64,000 nucleotides of DNA from Campylobacter lanienae NCTC 13004 (GCF_002139935.1 NZ_CP015578.1:744001-808000), one strand, 5' to 3'. Shown: positions 16,608 through 25,849, numbered from the stretch's first letter. The notes: generated from the sequence alone by a model not told the origin. Translations and numbers: made by a program.

Positions 16608-17015
16608 ATGCAAGTTACAAATAATCTAAGTATTTATAATAGTGATTATAAGGCTACTATTTCTAAATCAAATGATGATTTTAGTGATATTTTAAATGAG
16701 ATGATCTCTACTGATACCAAAGATAGTGTAGATATCACTCAAAACTTCAAAGACAATATCATGCAATATGGCATTATGGCTACTGTGACAATGATGAATA
16801 ATGAGAAAATTCAAGAAGAGATAGAGCGCAAAAGAGCTGAGCTTTTAAAATCTCTTGATACACAAAATATGTCACCAGAAGATAAGGCCGCAGCCTTAGC
16901 AAGTATAGAAGAGACTCTAAATAGATACAAAAAAGAGCTACAAGAAAATAGCAATGAAGTTAATACAAAAAGCATAGAAGATAATATGCTTAAAAAGATT
17001 TTAACATTTGTATAG
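16608..17015 (+). CDS. Hypothetical protein, 135 residues, coiled-coil
   Basis: I do not recognise a family. The N-terminal 45 residues are polar and look disordered (NNLSIYNSDYKATISKSNDDFSD); a mid helix DNIMQYGIMATVTMMNN is followed by a charged heptad-like helix (EKIQEEIERKRAELLKSL), then a turn DTQNMSPEDKAAALASIEETLNRYKKEL typical of a helical hairpin. No signal peptide or membrane segment. The N-terminal style is like small flagellar or cytoplasmic accessory proteins, but that is impression only. ATG follows AAGGATTAAG. It ends at the bidirectional terminator shared with cysK. Confidence 0.7.
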   Translation: MQVTNNLSIYNSDYKATISKSNDDFSDILNEMISTDTKDSVDITQNFKDNIMQYGIMATVTMMNNEKIQEEIERKRAELLKSLDTQNMSPEDKAAALASIEETLNRYKKELQENSNEVNTKSIEDNMLKKILTFV

Positions 17016-17019
17016 TGAG

Positions 17020-17043
17020 TTTTGGAGTGAAATCACTCCAAAA
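17020..17043. terminator. Bidirectional terminator
   Basis: TTTTGGAGTG (17020-17029) and CACTCCAAAA (17034-17043) form a 10-bp stem with a 4-base loop, followed on the plus strand by ATTTTTA. It lies between two convergent genes and can serve both. Confidence 0.85.
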
Positions 17044-17047
17044 ATTT

Positions 17048-17956
17048 TTAATCATAAAGCACAGTTGATAGATATCTCTCGCCAGTATCGCATAAGATTG
17101 TTACGATTGTTTTGCCTGGATTTGCCTTTGCTACTTGGCTAGCAGCGTATATATTTGCTCCACTTGATATTCCGACTAATAATCCTTCTTTTTGAGCTAA
17201 TGCTTTAGCAGTTGCGATCGCATCTTCATTTGAGACAGTTAAAAACTCATCTACAACATCTCTATTTAAATTTTTTGGTATGAAGTTAGCACCTATACCT
17301 TGGATCATATGTGGGCCGGCTTCGCCTTTGCTTAGAAGTGGTGATTTAGCTGGTTCAACTGCGATTACTTTGATATTTGGATTTTTAGATTTTAGTATCT
17401 CACCAACACCGCTTACCGTCCCGCCAGTACCAAATCCAGCGACTAATATATCGACTTTACCATCTGTATCATTCCAAATTTCAAGTGCGGTTGTCTTTTT
17501 ATGCATTTCAGGGTTTGCAGGGTTATCAAATTGACTTGGGATAAAGCTATTTGGTATCTCTTTTGATAGCCTTAATGCTTCATCTACAGCGCCTTGCATA
17601 CCATATTTTGGATCTGTCAATACCAATTCAGCACCAAATGCTTTAAGTAATTTTTGGCGCTCAATACTCATTGAGCTTGGCATTGTTAAAATAATTTTAA
17701 GCCCACGCTCAGCTGCTATCATAGCTAGGCCTACACCTGTGTTGCCACTTGTTGGTTCTATGATTGTAGTGTTTTTATCAATTTTATTGGTTGCGATGGC
17801 ACTCTCAATCATATTTAAAGCGATTCTATCTTTAACCGAGTGGCTAGGATTTAGAAATTCGCATTTAGCTAAAATATTAGCTTCAACGCCGAATTTATTT
17901 ATTTTGATAAGCGGAGTGTTGCCGATTAATTCGCTTACGCTATTTGCAATTTTCAT
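17048..17956 (-). CDS. cysK: Cysteine synthase (O-acetylserine sulfhydrylase)
   Basis: Makes cysteine from O-acetylserine and sulfide with PLP. The PLP-lysine motif is PSHSVKDRIAL, the substrate loop is PTSGNTGVGLA, and the phosphate-binding loop is GFGTGGTVSGVGE. Length 302 residues, normal for the A-type. It is third in the order metY - rrf2 regulator - cysK on the minus strand, 9 bases after the regulator, so all three are probably one transcript from the promoter at 19680-19708. Confidence 0.95.
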   Translation of the reverse strand: MKIANSVSELIGNTPLIKINKFGVEANILAKCEFLNPSHSVKDRIALNMIESAIATNKIDKNTTIIEPTSGNTGVGLAMIAAERGLKIILTMPSSMSIERQKLLKAFGAELVLTDPKYGMQGAVDEALRLSKEIPNSFIPSQFDNPANPEMHKKTTALEIWNDTDGKVDILVAGFGTGGTVSGVGEILKSKNPNIKVIAVEPAKSPLLSKGEAGPHMIQGIGANFIPKNLNRDVVDEFLTVSNEDAIATAKALAQKEGLLVGISSGANIYAASQVAKANPGKTIVTILCDTGERYLSTVLYD

Positions 17957-17965
17957 CTTTATTCC

Positions 17966-18379
17966 TTAAATTATATAGTTCAGATATTTACCAGCTTGAG
18001 CTTGATCTATTTTAATACTGCTTAAAGGTTGCATAAAAAGCTCTTTTAACTTATCATTATACTCTTTGAAAAATAGGTTATATAGAGTATTTTCTAACTC
18101 TATATTTATTAGATTAAATTCATTTTCTAAGCTGCTAAATAGATCATAAAGGGTGATCTCATCTATAGGTTTGCTAAGATAATACCCACCCTTAATTCCT
18201 TTAATACTACCTACTATACCATCTTTGCGAAGACTATTTAGAAGTTGTTCTAAATAGTTTTTTGAAACATTTATAGCTAATGAGATATCTTTTAAGGAGA
18301 TAGGATTGCTTCTATCTCCTTTTGATATCTCAAGAATAGCCATCAAGCCATACACGCCTTTGGTTGTAAGTAGGCTCAT
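17966..18379 (-). CDS. Rrf2-family transcriptional regulator
   Basis: A 137-residue regulator: winged HTH at residues 1-80 (LTTKGVYGLMAILEISKG, then VSKNYLEQLLNSLRKDGIVGSIKGIKGGYYLSKP, the Rrf2 signature). It has no cysteine at all, so it cannot bind an iron-sulfur cluster as IscR and NsrR do; this fits the CymR-like branch, which senses cysteine status through CysK. Lying between metY (4-base overlap) and cysK, it most likely represses this sulfur operon. The effector is inferred from context. Confidence 0.82.
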   Translation of the reverse strand: MSLLTTKGVYGLMAILEISKGDRSNPISLKDISLAINVSKNYLEQLLNSLRKDGIVGSIKGIKGGYYLSKPIDEITLYDLFSSLENEFNLINIELENTLYNLFFKEYNDKLKELFMQPLSSIKIDQAQAGKYLNYII

Positions 18380-19647
18380 TTTAATGCTTCTTGAAGATCG
18401 CTTATTAAATCATCAGCGTTTTCTAGACCTATGCTTAAGCGTATTAAGCCTTGGCTAATGCCAGTAGCTGCTAATTCATCGACTGGAATTTGCTGATGAG
18501 TTGTGCTAGCTGGGTGAGTGATTATAGATTTGCTATCACCGATATTTACTACTACGCTAAATATTTTGACGCTATCTAGTACTTTTTTAGCTGTTTCATA
18601 ATCAGCTACTTCAAAGCTCAAAAGCCCACTAGCTAGGCCATCTGTGAAATTAGCTTTGACATAGGCGTTTAAATTTGAGCTTTTTAAGCCTGGGTAATTT
18701 ACATATTTGACTTTTGGATGAGACTCTAAGAACTCAGCTACTTTTAGCGCGTTTTTAGAGTGCTCTTTGACTCTGATGCTTAGAGTTTCTAAGCCTTGTA
18801 TTAATTGCCAAGCGTTAAATGCTGAAAGTGTAGCGCCAATATCTCTTAATAGACTTAGGCGAATTCTTAAAGTATAGATATCAAAAGCCCCCACCAAATC
18901 AGCATATACTAGGCCATGATAGCTATCTTCTGCTACATTGAAGTGATCATATCTTTTGTTTTTGAGTAATTTTTGATTTAGTTTTTCACTAGAAACTATA
19001 GCACCAGCTACGCTAATGCCTTGTCCGCTGATATATTTGCTAGCACTATGAACTACGACATCTACGCCTTTTTTGATTGGGTTAAATAAAATTGGAGTCG
19101 CAACTGTATTATCAGCTACTGTCACTACACCATATTTGTTGGCTATTTCAACGATTTTTTCTACATTTGCGATGGCTATTTGCGGATTTGATAGAGTTTC
19201 AAAGAATATAGCCTTGGTTTTATCATCTATCAAGCCTTCTAAATCATCAGCACTATCAGAATCAAAAATTTTAGCTTTTATACCAAATCTTTTAATAGTG
19301 TGAGTTAGAAGTGTAGTGGCACCACCATAAATTTTCTTAGCTACTATTATATTGTCGCCAGCTTCAGCTAAATTCGCAATTGCAAAGAATATCGCCGCTT
19401 GACCACTTGAAGTGCTAATAGCCGCTTTGCCACCTTCAAGGGCTGCAATGCGAGCTTCAAATATATCAAGAGTTGGGTTTGTAAGACGAGAATATATAGG
19501 CCCAAGCTCTTTTAGAGCAAATCTATTTGCCGCAGTCTCAGCTGTACCAAAATCATAAGCTGTGCTTTGATAGATAGGCACTGACATAGCACCTGTGCCA
19601 ACCTTTGTATCATAACCATAATGCGTTGCTAAAGTTTCCTTTTGCAT
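18376..19647 (-). CDS. metY: O-acetylhomoserine sulfhydrylase
   Basis: A 423-residue PLP enzyme of the Cys/Met metabolism family; makes homocysteine (and possibly cysteine) from O-acetyl-homoserine and sulfide. Visible are YSRLTNPTLDIFEARIAALEGG, the PLP-lysine in HSASKYISGQG, and the C-terminal ITHPASTTHQQIP. The length and the absence of a MetB-like insertion favour MetY over cystathionine gamma-synthase. AAGGAG precedes the ATG. Homocysteine from this step feeds MetE at 54409-56670. Confidence 0.88.
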   Translation of the reverse strand: MQKETLATHYGYDTKVGTGAMSVPIYQSTAYDFGTAETAANRFALKELGPIYSRLTNPTLDIFEARIAALEGGKAAISTSSGQAAIFFAIANLAEAGDNIIVAKKIYGGATTLLTHTIKRFGIKAKIFDSDSADDLEGLIDDKTKAIFFETLSNPQIAIANVEKIVEIANKYGVVTVADNTVATPILFNPIKKGVDVVVHSASKYISGQGISVAGAIVSSEKLNQKLLKNKRYDHFNVAEDSYHGLVYADLVGAFDIYTLRIRLSLLRDIGATLSAFNAWQLIQGLETLSIRVKEHSKNALKVAEFLESHPKVKYVNYPGLKSSNLNAYVKANFTDGLASGLLSFEVADYETAKKVLDSVKIFSVVVNIGDSKSIITHPASTTHQQIPVDELAATGISQGLIRLSIGLENADDLISDLQEALK

Positions 19648-19663
19648 TTTATCTCCTTTTTAC

Positions 19664-19714
19664 TCAAGTTAATAAGCAAATTGTAGCAAAAAAATTTAAT
19701 AATGTCAAGTAAAT
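19664..19714 (-). promoter_or_regulatory. metY-rrf2-cysK promoter with a flanking repeat
   Basis: On the minus strand TTGACA (19703-19708), a 17-base spacer and TACAAT (19680-19685) make an unusually complete sigma-70 promoter. On the plus strand TCAAGTTAAT (19664-19673) and TCAAGTAAAT (19705-19714) form a near-identical direct repeat 41 bp apart, one over the -35 and one just downstream of the start, a plausible pair of operators for the Rrf2 protein. Confidence 0.6.
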
Positions 19715-19843
19715 CAATAATATATCTATATTTTATTAAATTTATTTAATTTTTATCGGTAAAAAAGGATATTAAAATTATATACTATATTTATATTTAT
19801 TTTAAATATATCTATATGTATGATTATAAATTTTAATTTTTTA

Positions 19844-19881
19844 TTTTTTTTTTTTTTTTTTTTTTTCAATTAGGGTATAAT
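19844..19881 (+). promoter_or_regulatory. T23 tract and -10 box upstream of the second sugar amidotransferase gene
   Basis: Twenty-three consecutive T (19844-19866) end 9 bases before TATAAT (19876-19881). The tract therefore covers the -35 region and the spacer, where a change of one or two bases should alter promoter strength. The gene's ATG is at 19911. Confidence 0.7.
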
Positions 19882-19910
19882 TTGGAAAAATTTTAAATTT
19901 AGGAGTTTTG

Positions 19911-21047
19911 ATGAAATTCTGTAAAAAATGTGTCATGCCAGATACCAAGCCAAATTTAAATTTCGATGAAGATGGAATTTGCGATGCTTGTAGATCTCAA
20001 GAGACAAAAAATAGTAATATTGATTGGCAAAGTAGAAAGACTGAATTATTAGAGATTGTCAAAAAGTATAAAAAGCACCCAATTTATGATTGTGTGATTG
20101 GAGTAAGTGGTGGCAAGGATTCTACTTTTCAAGTTTTAACAATGCTAAATTTAGGTCTTAAACCACTTTGTGTATGCTTTGAGCCGACTATTCCAACAAA
20201 AGTAGGTCGCAAAAATTTAAATAATTTAAATAGCATAGGTGTAGATATCATCCATATAAAAAGAGATCCAAATGTCTATAAAAAACTTGCCAAAGCAGCT
20301 TTTAAAAAAACTGGAGATAATGAGTGGCAAAACCATCTTGGGATATTCTCTTGTGTGCCACGCATTGCTGTGAGTTTTGGAATTCCATTAATAATTTGGG
20401 GCGAAAGTCCGCAATTAGAGTATGGTGGCCCAGCTTCATCAAAGGATAATAATATCTTAGATAAGGCTTGGCTAGATAGATTTGGCGGGCTTTTAGGAAG
20501 TAGTATAGAAGATATGATAGGCGTAGATGGCCTTACGCAAAAAGATCTATATTTTTACACTTACCCAAGTGACGAAGAGTTAAAAAGGGTAAATGTAACT
20601 GGTGTATTCTTAGGATATTATGTAAAATGGAATTATAAAGAGAATTTAAGAATTGCCAAAGAGCATGGCTTTAGCTGTTCTGATCGCCCAGTAGAGACTA
20701 CATATGAAAATTTTGAGAATTTGGATTGCTATTCTAATCATCTACATGACTATTTAAAATATTGTAAATATGGCTTTGGTAGAGCTACTGATAATGCGTG
20801 TCTCGATATTAGATTAGGTTATATAGATAGAGAAGAGGGCGTAAGATTAGTAAATAAATATGATGGCAAACCACCTAAAAAGGCTATTAAAAAATATCTT
20901 GAGTATAGCGGATTTAGCGATGATGAGTTTTGGGAAATTGTAGATTCATTTACCAATAAAGATATATTTAAATGTGATGAAAATGGTAAATTTTTGCGTG
21001 ATATAGATGGCTCATTAATCCGTAAAGAGAATACAATACTCAAATAA
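19911..21047 (+). CDS. N-acetyl sugar amidotransferase, second paralogue (PtmG/PseA family)
   Basis: A 378-residue enzyme of the same family as the gene at 7260-8396 but clearly diverged. It keeps the CxxC zinc pairs (KFCKKCVMPDTKPN, ICDACRSQ), the pyrophosphatase loop GVSGGKDSTFQV, and ILWGESPQLEYGGP-type residues (IIWGESPQLEYGG here) at the ammonia/sugar site. Related enzymes make acetamidino forms of legionaminic or pseudaminic acid for flagellin. ATG at 19911 has AGGAG six bases upstream; an overlapping TTG just before it is not needed. A 12-bp hairpin follows the stop. The T23 tract in its promoter suggests on/off or graded expression. Confidence 0.8.
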   Translation: MKFCKKCVMPDTKPNLNFDEDGICDACRSQETKNSNIDWQSRKTELLEIVKKYKKHPIYDCVIGVSGGKDSTFQVLTMLNLGLKPLCVCFEPTIPTKVGRKNLNNLNSIGVDIIHIKRDPNVYKKLAKAAFKKTGDNEWQNHLGIFSCVPRIAVSFGIPLIIWGESPQLEYGGPASSKDNNILDKAWLDRFGGLLGSSIEDMIGVDGLTQKDLYFYTYPSDEELKRVNVTGVFLGYYVKWNYKENLRIAKEHGFSCSDRPVETTYENFENLDCYSNHLHDYLKYCKYGFGRATDNACLDIRLGYIDREEGVRLVNKYDGKPPKKAIKKYLEYSGFSDDEFWEIVDSFTNKDIFKCDENGKFLRDIDGSLIRKENTILK

Positions 21048-21052
21048 TTTTA

Positions 21053-21083
21053 TAAATTTGGAGCAACTCTAGCTCCAAATTTA
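21053..21083 (+). terminator. Terminator-like hairpin after the sugar amidotransferase
   Basis: TAAATTTGGAGC (21053-21064) pairs with GCTCCAAATTTA (21072-21083) around a 7-base loop, a perfect 12-bp stem 5 bases after the stop codon. Confidence 0.75.
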
Positions 21084-21188
21084 ACCAAGCTTCATAATAA
21101 CTTAAATTCAAAATAACCAAATCATATAAAATATCAAATTTTAAGCATATTTTGGCTACAATACCCCATTTTATTTAAGGGAGCAAAG

Positions 21189-22415
21189 ATGAAAGCAAAA
21201 GATGTCAAAAAGGTAGTTTTGGCCTATAGTGGCGGACTTGATACTAGTATAATTTTAAAGTGGCTACAAGATGAGTATAAATGCGAGGTTGTTACATTTA
21301 CAGCTGATATCGGTCAAGGCGAAGAGGTAGAACCAGCAAGAGCCAAAGCAATTAGCCTTGGTATAAAACCTGAAAATATATTTATTGAAGATCTTAAAGA
21401 AGAATTTGTGCGTGACTTTGTATTTCCTATGTTTAGGGCAAATGCTATATATGAAGGTGAGTATCTTTTAGGCACATCGATTGCTAGACCATTAATAGCT
21501 AAAAGACTTGTAGAGATAGCAGCACAAACCGGGGCTGATTGTATCAGCCATGGCGCTACGGGTAAGGGAAATGATCAAGTTAGATTTGAGATTGGTGCTT
21601 ATGCTTTAAATCCAAATATCAAAGTTATTGCCCCTTGGAGAGAGTGGGATCTAGATAGTCGTGAAAAGCTCTTAGCCTACGCTTCAAAACATGGAATAGA
21701 TATTAGCAAGAAAAAGGGTAAATCTCCATACTCAATGGATGCGAATTTGCTTCATATATCTTATGAAGGGTTGATTTTAGAAGATCCAAATAACGCACCT
21801 GAAGATGATATGTGGCGTTGGACTACAAGCCCAAAAGATGCTCCAAATGAGAGCGAAATCATAGAAATCACATATAAAAATGGCGATCCAGTAGCACTAA
21901 ATGGCAAAGAGTTAAATCCTAGCCAAATGCTTCAAGAGCTAAATAGACTTGGTGCTAAGCATGGTATCGGCAGACTTGATATAGTCGAAAATCGCTATGT
22001 AGGGATGAAAAGCCGTGGTTGCTATGAAACCCCAGGTGGGACTATAATGCTAAAAGCTCATAGGGCAATTGAGAGTATAACCTTAGATAGAGAAGCAGCT
22101 CATTTAAAAGATGAATTAATGCCAAGATATGCTAAATTAATCTACAATGGATATTGGTTTTCTCCGGAAAGAAAGATGCTTCAAGCCGCTATCGATGAGA
22201 GTCAAAAGCATGTAAATGGCGTAGTAAGAGTAGAATTATATAAAGGCAATGTTATAATAATCGGTAGAGATAGCAAGAGCGATAATCTATTTAACGAGGC
22301 TTATTGTACCTTTGAAGAAGATAGTGTATATGACCAAAAAGATGCAAATGGATTTATCAAACTAAATGCTCTTCGTTTTATCATCGCTGGTAAAAATGGT
22401 AGAAAAATTGATTAA
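21189..22415 (+). CDS. argG: Argininosuccinate synthase
   Basis: Joins citrulline and aspartate with ATP in arginine synthesis. The P-loop [14 protein letters not shown] is at the start, followed by [15 protein letters not shown] (aspartate/citrulline site) and [17 protein letters not shown]. Length 408 residues, normal. A TACAAT box (21157-21162) and AAGGGAG ribosome site precede the ATG. Confidence 0.97.
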   Translation: MKAKDVKKVVLAYSGGLDTSIILKWLQDEYKCEVVTFTADIGQGEEVEPARAKAISLGIKPENIFIEDLKEEFVRDFVFPMFRANAIYEGEYLLGTSIARPLIAKRLVEIAAQTGADCISHGATGKGNDQVRFEIGAYALNPNIKVIAPWREWDLDSREKLLAYASKHGIDISKKKGKSPYSMDANLLHISYEGLILEDPNNAPEDDMWRWTTSPKDAPNESEIIEITYKNGDPVALNGKELNPSQMLQELNRLGAKHGIGRLDIVENRYVGMKSRGCYETPGGTIMLKAHRAIESITLDREAAHLKDELMPRYAKLIYNGYWFSPERKMLQAAIDESQKHVNGVVRVELYKGNVIIIGRDSKSDNLFNEAYCTFEEDSVYDQKDANGFIKLNALRFIIAGKNGRKID

Positions 22416-22432
22416 TAGAATTTAACCAAGCT

Positions 22433-23494
22433 ATGAAGTATAAGTTAGATTGTAAAGATAATTTCAAAAGCTCTATGCTATTTTGGCTTGGTAGATTTGT
22501 GAAATATAAGCTAAATTCACTCTCAAATAAGGAGCTAAAAGATCCAAAAGCCCTAGCTAGTGTGAATTTCGCTTTGACAAAAGGTGTAAAAGATATTGAT
22601 GAGTTAGATGGCCTAGCTAAGGTCGCTAGAAATGCCGGTTTAACCGGTATAAATACATATTTTAATCCGCTTAAAAAGATCTATGAAACTCTAAGCTATT
22701 ATGATCTTGAGAGTTTAACGCAGATTGATGAAGATCTATTAAGCGAGGTTTTGGCTAGTGCCACTGGCTCATTAAGCGATGCGAGTAAGAAAAATTATAG
22801 GATAGCGGCTATAAATTTTTTTAGCTATTTAAGCAAGCAAAATGAAGAAAATGGCAAATCTCATATATTTGATATTGAGCTTAAAAATTGGGGTGGAATC
22901 AGCGGAAGGCGTGGCGCTAAGCTACCTGAATTTATGGGTGAGGATGAAGTAAAGAGATTTATAGCGGCTATTGATACGGCTGAATTTAAGAGCAATACGC
23001 ATAGAAATAGGCTAATTATAAAGATTATTATTTTTACTGGAATTCGTGTGAGCGAAGCTATAAATTTAAAACGAAAAGATATTAGCCAAGAGGGTGATTT
23101 ATATATCATTAGGATACGAGGCAAGGGCAATAAATATAGAGTTGTGATGGTCAAAAAGCATCTCATAGATACGCTTTTGGACTCTATAGCTATCAACTAT
23201 ATAAATCAAGATGGATATATATTTGTCAATCGCAATGGTGGGAAATTAACCCAAGCTTATGTGAGTAGAATAGTGGAGCAAATTTTGTTTCAAGCTGGTA
23301 TTAGAAAAGGCAAAAATGGCGCTCACATGCTTAGACACACATTTGCTACAATGCTATATAAAAAGCAAAAAGACCTAGTCTTAGTCCAAGAAGCGCTAGG
23401 TCACGCTAGTCTAGATACATCTAGAATTTACACACATTTTGATAGTGATAAGCTCAAATTAGCCGCCAAAGTAGCTGAAGAGTTAAATGATTAA
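22433..23494 (+). CDS. xerH: Tyrosine recombinase, XerH type
   Basis: A 353-residue integrase-family recombinase. N-terminal core-binding SAM-like region, then the catalytic residues in order: Arg in FTGIRVSEAI, Lys in RGKGNKYRVV, His-x-x-Arg in HMLRHTFATM, His in LGHASLDTS, and nucleophile Tyr in RIYTHF. Epsilonproteobacteria resolve chromosome dimers with this single XerH and a difH site, and the length fits. It starts 17 bases after argG with a poor ribosome site and no mobile-element context, so I read it as the housekeeping enzyme. Confidence 0.85.
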   Translation: MKYKLDCKDNFKSSMLFWLGRFVKYKLNSLSNKELKDPKALASVNFALTKGVKDIDELDGLAKVARNAGLTGINTYFNPLKKIYETLSYYDLESLTQIDEDLLSEVLASATGSLSDASKKNYRIAAINFFSYLSKQNEENGKSHIFDIELKNWGGISGRRGAKLPEFMGEDEVKRFIAAIDTAEFKSNTHRNRLIIKIIIFTGIRVSEAINLKRKDISQEGDLYIIRIRGKGNKYRVVMVKKHLIDTLLDSIAINYINQDGYIFVNRNGGKLTQAYVSRIVEQILFQAGIRKGKNGAHMLRHTFATMLYKKQKDLVLVQEALGHASLDTSRIYTHFDSDKLKLAAKVAEELND

Positions 23495-23506
23495 GGGTGA
23501 AGATTA

Positions 23507-24694
23507 ATGTATGGAGTTGATGCTAAGCTATTTTATAGTTGTACTATTTTGATTGCTATTGGTATGGTATTTTCACTCTCATTACCAGCTTTTACCGTGC
23601 TTTATTACGATTATTCTAGTTATCACTTTTTTATTAGGCAGTTTGTTGTTGGGGTGGTTGGAATTTTCATTATGTATCAGCTCTCGCAGATCGACCCTGA
23701 TAAGAGATGGATAGGCTCGCTTAGTGCTTTTGAAGTGATAGGATTTACTCTATTTTTTGGCTCTTTTTTGGCTATGGTTATTATGCAGTTTTTGCCATCT
23801 TCGCTTGTGCCTGTTACTGGTGGGGCTAAGAGATGGATAAGAGTTGGGCCTATATCTTTATCGCCTGTGGAGTTTTTTAAGATTGGCTTTGTCTTTTTCT
23901 TGGCGTGGAGTTTTTCAAGAAAGCTAGATCACAATAAAAAACGCTTAAAAGATGAATTTTTACTTCTTTTTCCATATTTTATTATTTTTGCTATTGCTGT
24001 TTTTTTGATCGCAATTTTACAAAAAGATCTAGGTCAAGTGGTGGTTTTGGCACTAACTTTGATAGTTTTGGCGACATTTGCTGGGACTAGTAAAAGATTT
24101 TTTGGTTTGTTTGGTCTGGCTGGGGTGATTTTGGTATTTTTCGCTATTATAACCCAAGAGCATAGGATTAGGAGATTTCAGTCTTGGTGGGTAACAAATC
24201 AAGATTTTGTATTGTCATTTTTACCTGCTAGTATGGCTGATATTTTAAGAGTTAGCGGAGCAGAAGAGCCATATCAAATAGGCCACTCGCTAAATGCAAT
24301 TTATCATGGCGGGTTTTTTGGTGTGGGGCTTGGTAATGGGACTTTTAAGCTTGGATTTTTAAGTGAAGTTCATACGGATTTTGTATTGGCTGGTATCGCT
24401 GAAGAGCTTGGATTTATAGGGATTTTTCTCATTACTTTGATAATGATTTTTGTGATTTATAGAATACTTAAAATTTCATCAAGAAACAAAAATAGAGTCT
24501 ATCATCTATTTAGCTTAGGCATTGGGACTATTATCACGATGGCGTTTTTAATCAACTCATACGGTATAACATCAATTACGCCGATTAAGGGGATTGCGGT
24601 TCCATTTTTGAGTTATGGAGGGAGTTCTATTTTGGCACTTTGTGTAGGAGTTGGGATGGTGCTTATGATTAGCAAAAAAGCAGATCTATCATGA
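23507..24694 (+). CDS. ftsW: Septal peptidoglycan polymerase FtsW
   Basis: A 395-residue SEDS-family membrane protein with about ten hydrophobic segments. Signature segments are GGAKRWIRVGPISLSPVEFFKIG and, near the C-terminus, GIAVPFLSYGGSSILA. SEDS proteins polymerise glycan strands from lipid II. The immediate link to murG (ATGA overlap of 4 bases) argues for FtsW rather than RodA. It starts 12 bases after xerH. Confidence 0.88.
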   Translation: MYGVDAKLFYSCTILIAIGMVFSLSLPAFTVLYYDYSSYHFFIRQFVVGVVGIFIMYQLSQIDPDKRWIGSLSAFEVIGFTLFFGSFLAMVIMQFLPSSLVPVTGGAKRWIRVGPISLSPVEFFKIGFVFFLAWSFSRKLDHNKKRLKDEFLLLFPYFIIFAIAVFLIAILQKDLGQVVVLALTLIVLATFAGTSKRFFGLFGLAGVILVFFAIITQEHRIRRFQSWWVTNQDFVLSFLPASMADILRVSGAEEPYQIGHSLNAIYHGGFFGVGLGNGTFKLGFLSEVHTDFVLAGIAEELGFIGIFLITLIMIFVIYRILKISSRNKNRVYHLFSLGIGTIITMAFLINSYGITSITPIKGIAVPFLSYGGSSILALCVGVGMVLMISKKADLS

Positions 24695-25701
24695 TAGCGA
24701 TAACTGGCGGTGGCACGGGCGGGCATTTGGCTATTGCCAAAGCGTTTGCTAATGAGTTAAATTCTCGTGGTATCAAAGCGATATTTATAGGCTCAAGTAG
24801 CGGACAAGATAAAATGTGGTTTGAAAATAGCGATATATTTGAAGCTACATATTTCTTAAATAGCAGCGGTGTGGTAAATAAACGAGGTTTTGGTAGGTTA
24901 AAATCTTTAATTAATATATTAAATTTAGCTTTTAAATGTAAGAAAATTTTTAAATTTCATAAAGTTAGTTCAGTTATTAGTGTAGGTGGATATAGTGCGG
25001 CTCCAGCGGCATTTGGTGCTATTATTTGGGGTAAAAAGCTATATATCCATGAGCAAAATGCTGTAATTGGTAGGTTGAATTTGATTTTAAAACCATTTGC
25101 TAGGGAGTTTTTTAGCTCATATTTTGAGCCGAAATTTGACTATCCTGTTGATGAAAAATTTTTTAAAATAAGCAGAATTCGCAAAAATTTAAATACAATA
25201 CTATTTCTTGGTGGTTCACAAGGGGCGAATTTTATCAATAATTTAGCTTTGAATTTGGCTAAAGATTTAGATAAAAATGGTATTAAAATCATCCATCAAT
25301 GCGGTCAAAAAGATTATGAAACCATCGTAGAAAAATATAAAGAGCTAAATATAAAAGCCGAAGTTTTCGCTTTTAGCAAAGATATTGATCTATTTATGAG
25401 TAGGGCGGATTTTTGTATTAGTAGGGCTGGGGCTAGCACTATTTGGGAGCTTTGTGCGGCTAGTTTGCCTACGCTTTTTATACCATTTCCATACGCTGCT
25501 AATAACCATCAATTCTACAATGCGAAGTTTTTAAACGATCAAAATGCGGCTATGGTATTAAAAGAAAATGAGATAGATAACAAAAATTTGCTTAATATAA
25601 TTTATAATCTAAATTTAGAAGATATCTCACAAAAATTGATAAATTTGCTAAATAAAAATGGCTCAAAAGTGATAATTGATAGGATTTTACAAGATTACTA
25701 G
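24691..25701 (+). CDS. murG: MurG, lipid II-forming GlcNAc transferase
   Basis: Adds GlcNAc to lipid I on the inner face of the membrane. Shows the N-terminal glycine loop TGGGTGGHLAIAKAF, the second loop FLGGSQGANFINN and the UDP-sugar site SRAGASTIWELCA, followed by PFPYAANNHQFYNA. Length 336 residues, somewhat short but normal for Campylobacter. Overlaps ftsW by 4 bases. Confidence 0.95.
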   Translation: MIAITGGGTGGHLAIAKAFANELNSRGIKAIFIGSSSGQDKMWFENSDIFEATYFLNSSGVVNKRGFGRLKSLINILNLAFKCKKIFKFHKVSSVISVGGYSAAPAAFGAIIWGKKLYIHEQNAVIGRLNLILKPFAREFFSSYFEPKFDYPVDEKFFKISRIRKNLNTILFLGGSQGANFINNLALNLAKDLDKNGIKIIHQCGQKDYETIVEKYKELNIKAEVFAFSKDIDLFMSRADFCISRAGASTIWELCAASLPTLFIPFPYAANNHQFYNAKFLNDQNAAMVLKENEIDNKNLLNIIYNLNLEDISQKLINLLNKNGSKVIIDRILQDY

Positions 25702-25832
25702 ATGATGGCGAATTTATGGTTATTTAGCTTAAAATTTATAATTTTGGTTAAAAAAGATATAAATTTGGTATAAAATAGCCTGTTTTTTGCGTAAAATAGG
25801 CCAAAACTCTTGAATTTGGTATTAAAATAGTG

Positions 25833-25849
25833 TAGAATTAGATTACAAT
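25833..25849 (+). promoter_or_regulatory. hup promoter region
   Basis: TAGAAT (25833-25838) and TACAAT (25844-25849) are both possible -10 boxes; TAGAAT has TTGAAT further upstream. AAGGAT lies just before the ATG at 25870. Confidence 0.4.

Noticed and set aside
22433-23494. XerH as the integrase of a genomic island
   Set aside because: It lies in a housekeeping operon with argG, ftsW and murG, has the length and residues of the chromosomal recombinase, and no cargo or att repeats are nearby.
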